Source of the DNA: Planctomycetota bacterium
GTDB taxonomy: Bacteria; Planctomycetota; UBA11346
Direction: 5' to 3'
DNA: 64,000 nt
NCBI GenBank assembly: GCA_016745075.1
Contig: JADGDD010000003.1
Span: 248,001-312,000, forward strand
The notes under the pieces are model-generated. The model saw nothing but the letters and a program-made list of their open reading frames with translations, had not been told where the DNA came from and did no database searches. Of this stretch, positions 61,821 to 64,000 are shown one piece after another (the first letter of the stretch is position 1; each line of letters starts with the position of its first letter). Both the position numbers and the translations under genes were made by a program.

Positions 61821-64000
61821 ATGAAATATTTATGTTTGGTCGGCCTATTGCTGAGTATGTGTGGTACATGGATAAGTGCCGAGGAACTTGAAGGTAAAGA
61901 AGCCATCGTAGCTACACCACACACAGAGATTAAACCTACCGAAGCAATAGAAGCTCAGGAAGAGCAAGCTAAAGAAATCAAGCCAGTGGAACTTACTGTA
62001 GATGTAGAAGAAGAACAGTTGGTTTCTGAGCAAAAACAAGAGAATAAAGCTCCAGTTGGAAACCTTGATATTACCATAGCACAAGCAAAAGAATTACAGG
62101 AGAGTGGCAAATACGATGAGGCCATAGAACTATTGGAGACGTATATTGTTCTTAATCCAGATGCTACCGCTGCAATTATTTTGCAGAAAAAAATATCGAC
62201 GGCTCAATCTAATGCCAGTACAAGAAATACCTTAGCAGAACAGGCTGATATGCAGGAGGCGGTTACAACGCATCCAGAGTATCTTGGCTATAAAGCAGCT
62301 ACAGAATCAAAAGTACGTCGTGAATTAGAATTGGTTGAGTATTTGTATGATCAAGATGAGTATGAGGCTGCTTTAGGCCGTATTAACCAATTAGAACGAA
62401 AATATCCAGATAACTTAGCGATTCTCACTATTCAAGAACGGTTGTCAGCAAAAATTGCTCGTCGTGAAAAGTCTCGTCTTGAGCGTGAGAAGCGTATTAA
62501 CAGTATGAAACATCTTAATGATGTTGATCGACGTGCTCAATTTCCAGATGACCCAGACAAGGTTGCACGGGTCGTTCATGTTTTTCAGGAAGATTTGGAT
62601 GAAATCGAACGATTAGAGCTACTTAAGCAGCTAGATACACCAATTGGTCGTTTTGCTTTTACCAATGCTACGCTGGGAGATATTTTACGCCGCTTATTTA
62701 CAATAGCAGGCATTAACTATGTTATAGTAGATGAAGCCCTGACAGAAGAAACGTTGGAAATAGATGTTCGTGGTGAAAGCGTTTTACATTTATTAGAAAC
62801 CATACAGTTTTTGGTGCCAGTACATTTTAATTATCATGGCGGAACAGTCTTTGTGACAAATTCAGAATCGCCGGTGCTACGTACTGAAATAATTCATCTC
62901 AAATCTGGCTTAACAAATGTGCTCGCCACTCCGACTATCGCAGCTATGGGTGGTGGCGGAGGTGAAGGCGGAAACGTTGGTGCAATAGATCCAGGTGCAT
63001 TGTTGGGTGAAGGTGGCGATGAGGAATCTGATTTATTTCGGTTTACAGAAGCCTTGGAGAGTCTTGTTCCTTTTTGGCCGGAAGGTAGTTTTACATATTA
63101 TGAGGCGAAATCACATTCATTATATGTGAAATCATCGCCAGCAGCTATTGCAGAAATTAAACGGTTATTGCATGGTTTAGATTACAATAGCGTGCAAGTC
63201 TTAATTGAGACTCGCTTTATTGAAATATCGGATAATGCGATAAAAAATACGGGCATTAACTGGACAGCAGTTGGTCAAAATGCGGTTTCTGATGGCAGTT
63301 ATATGTTTGGAGGTTCTAGCGGAACGGCTCCCAACCCAGCGACGTTGCTAACAGCCGAGCAAAGTGTTGCGGGTTCAGCAGCAGTGGGTTTTGCTCAAAC
63401 CCTTGGAACCGGTGGGTTTAGCCTTGGCTTTGCTGGTATTGGCAACGGTATTGCTCCTAACTTTACTTCTACCTTGAATATGTTGGAAGATCGTGGTGAG
63501 GCGAATACCTTATCAGAACCGAAGGTTCTCACTCTATCAAATTCAACCGGTATTATTTCTATTAGTAGAGATATACCGTACATCGCCAGTTACGAAAATA
63601 TTGGTATTTCGAATACGAATATTACGGATACAACCACAACGAATTTAACGAATACGAGCAATGTTCCAGTTCCTCGTTTTGAAACGGTTACAGAACAAAT
63701 TACTTTGACTGTAACGCCATCGGTTGCTCGTAATAGTGATATTATTACGATGGATATTTCGCCAGTCATTTCTGAAGTAAATATTCGACAAGTACCAATT
63801 GTTATTCCCAACCTTATCAATAGTTTTATTGAAAACCCAGAGGTGAGCCAGCGTACGCTTTCGACCAAGTTACATGTTCGTAATGGTCAAACGATTGTCA
63901 TGGGTGGATTAATTACTGAAGACGGTAGCGAAGGTCAAAATGGTGTGCCTGGCTTATCGCGTATTCCTGGTCTCGGCCGCTTATTTCGTCAAGATACTAG
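61821..64000 (+). CDS. Secretin-family outer-membrane protein with TPR and STN regions (3' end cut off)
   Basis: The frame is open to the end of the window (726 codons shown), starting MKYLCLVGLLL with a signal peptide; an ATG three bases upstream is equally possible. Residues about 85-130 and 170-215 are TPR-like (SGKYDEAIELLETYIVLNP). Residues about 275-345 are an STN/N-domain (FTNATLGDILRRLFTIAGINY). A Gly- and acid-rich insertion (about 372-402) follows, then an N1-type domain (SHSLYVKSSPAAIAEIKRLL). The secretin barrel begins with QVLIETRFIEIS and includes GEANTLSEPKVLTLSN and VRNGQTIVMGGLITED. It would form an outer-membrane gate for type II secretion or type IV pili; which one is open, because the neighbours are outside the window. 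Confidence 0.9.
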   Translation, partial: MKYLCLVGLLLSMCGTWISAEELEGKEAIVATPHTEIKPTEAIEAQEEQAKEIKPVELTVDVEEEQLVSEQKQENKAPVGNLDITIAQAKELQESGKYDEAIELLETYIVLNPDATAAIILQKKISTAQSNASTRNTLAEQADMQEAVTTHPEYLGYKAATESKVRRELELVEYLYDQDEYEAALGRINQLERKYPDNLAILTIQERLSAKIARREKSRLEREKRINSMKHLNDVDRRAQFPDDPDKVARVVHVFQEDLDEIERLELLKQLDTPIGRFAFTNATLGDILRRLFTIAGINYVIVDEALTEETLEIDVRGESVLHLLETIQFLVPVHFNYHGGTVFVTNSESPVLRTEIIHLKSGLTNVLATPTIAAMGGGGGEGGNVGAIDPGALLGEGGDEESDLFRFTEALESLVPFWPEGSFTYYEAKSHSLYVKSSPAAIAEIKRLLHGLDYNSVQVLIETRFIEISDNAIKNTGINWTAVGQNAVSDGSYMFGGSSGTAPNPATLLTAEQSVAGSAAVGFAQTLGTGGFSLGFAGIGNGIAPNFTSTLNMLEDRGEANTLSEPKVLTLSNSTGIISISRDIPYIASYENIGISNTNITDTTTTNLTNTSNVPVPRFETVTEQITLTVTPSVARNSDIITMDISPVISEVNIRQVPIVIPNLINSFIENPEVSQRTLSTKLHVRNGQTIVMGGLITEDGSEGQNGVPGLSRIPGLGRLFRQDT

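Overview
The window looks like chromosomal DNA of a diderm (Gram-negative type) bacterium of moderate GC. Envelope genes support this: a KDO-activating enzyme (kdsB), an ADP-heptose-type LPS glycosyltransferase, a DUF3570 outer-membrane barrel, several lipoproteins and a secretin. A proton-type F1Fo ATPase, a tyrosyl-radical class I ribonucleotide reductase, Fe superoxide dismutase and an oxygen-type haemerythrin suggest an organism that lives with oxygen. Insertions in three F1 subunits, a sulfatase-maturating radical SAM enzyme and many TPR proteins fit the Planctomycetota/PVC area, but this placement is a guess from gene flavour only.

Layout. 1-3.8 kb: DUF3570 barrel, thioredoxin-ApbE fusion and CPBP protease. 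3.8-11 kb: kdsB-pyrG-membrane protein (leftward), xseA-GH1 beta-glucosidase (rightward), GNAT-heptosyltransferase (leftward). 11.1-16.9 kb: a small unknown gene, mutL and an ftsW-like SEDS gene, each overlapping the next by an ATGA, then ilvB-ilvH. 17.1-24.9 kb: a tightly packed operon with a CheY/NtrC-type receiver, a STAS-like protein, a membrane protein carrying about eight FliM-type response-regulator docking motifs, two exported helical/TPR proteins, a FlgN/FliT-like protein, a cytoplasmic histidine kinase and a DUF3025 protein. I consider this the most likely undescribed system here. 24.9-30.8 kb: ybiT-type ABC-F and nrdAB behind paired NrdR boxes. 30.8-39.5 kb: a lipoprotein and the complete atp operon (Z-I-B-E-F-H-A-G-D-C), with an intrinsic terminator between atpD and atpC. 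39.5-44.9 kb: an accessory, AT-rich stretch with a UspA protein, an XRE-cupin regulator divergent from sodB, a decayed MarR-GNAT gene, a haemerythrin and an HPt-like protein without its histidine. 44.9-53 kb: TPR lipoprotein, pabB, an unknown gene, eno, a nitrate-sensor-like hybrid kinase and a lipoprotein. 53-61.7 kb: ferredoxin divergent from an anSME with a SEC-C tail, serA-cysK, an RsuA-family pseudouridine synthase, gpmI, a REP-type transposase relative and prfB without the usual programmed frameshift. 61.8 kb to the end: the start of a TPR/STN secretin gene that runs off the window.

Housekeeping genes dominate. No rRNA, tRNA, CRISPR array, prophage or complete insertion sequence was recognised. 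The signalling operon at 17-24 kb combines a kinase, a lone receiver and a multivalent receiver-docking scaffold that crosses the membrane into TPR domains. It also has a possible sigma-54 promoter and a flagellar-chaperone-like gene, so a link to motility or another envelope machine is the working idea.
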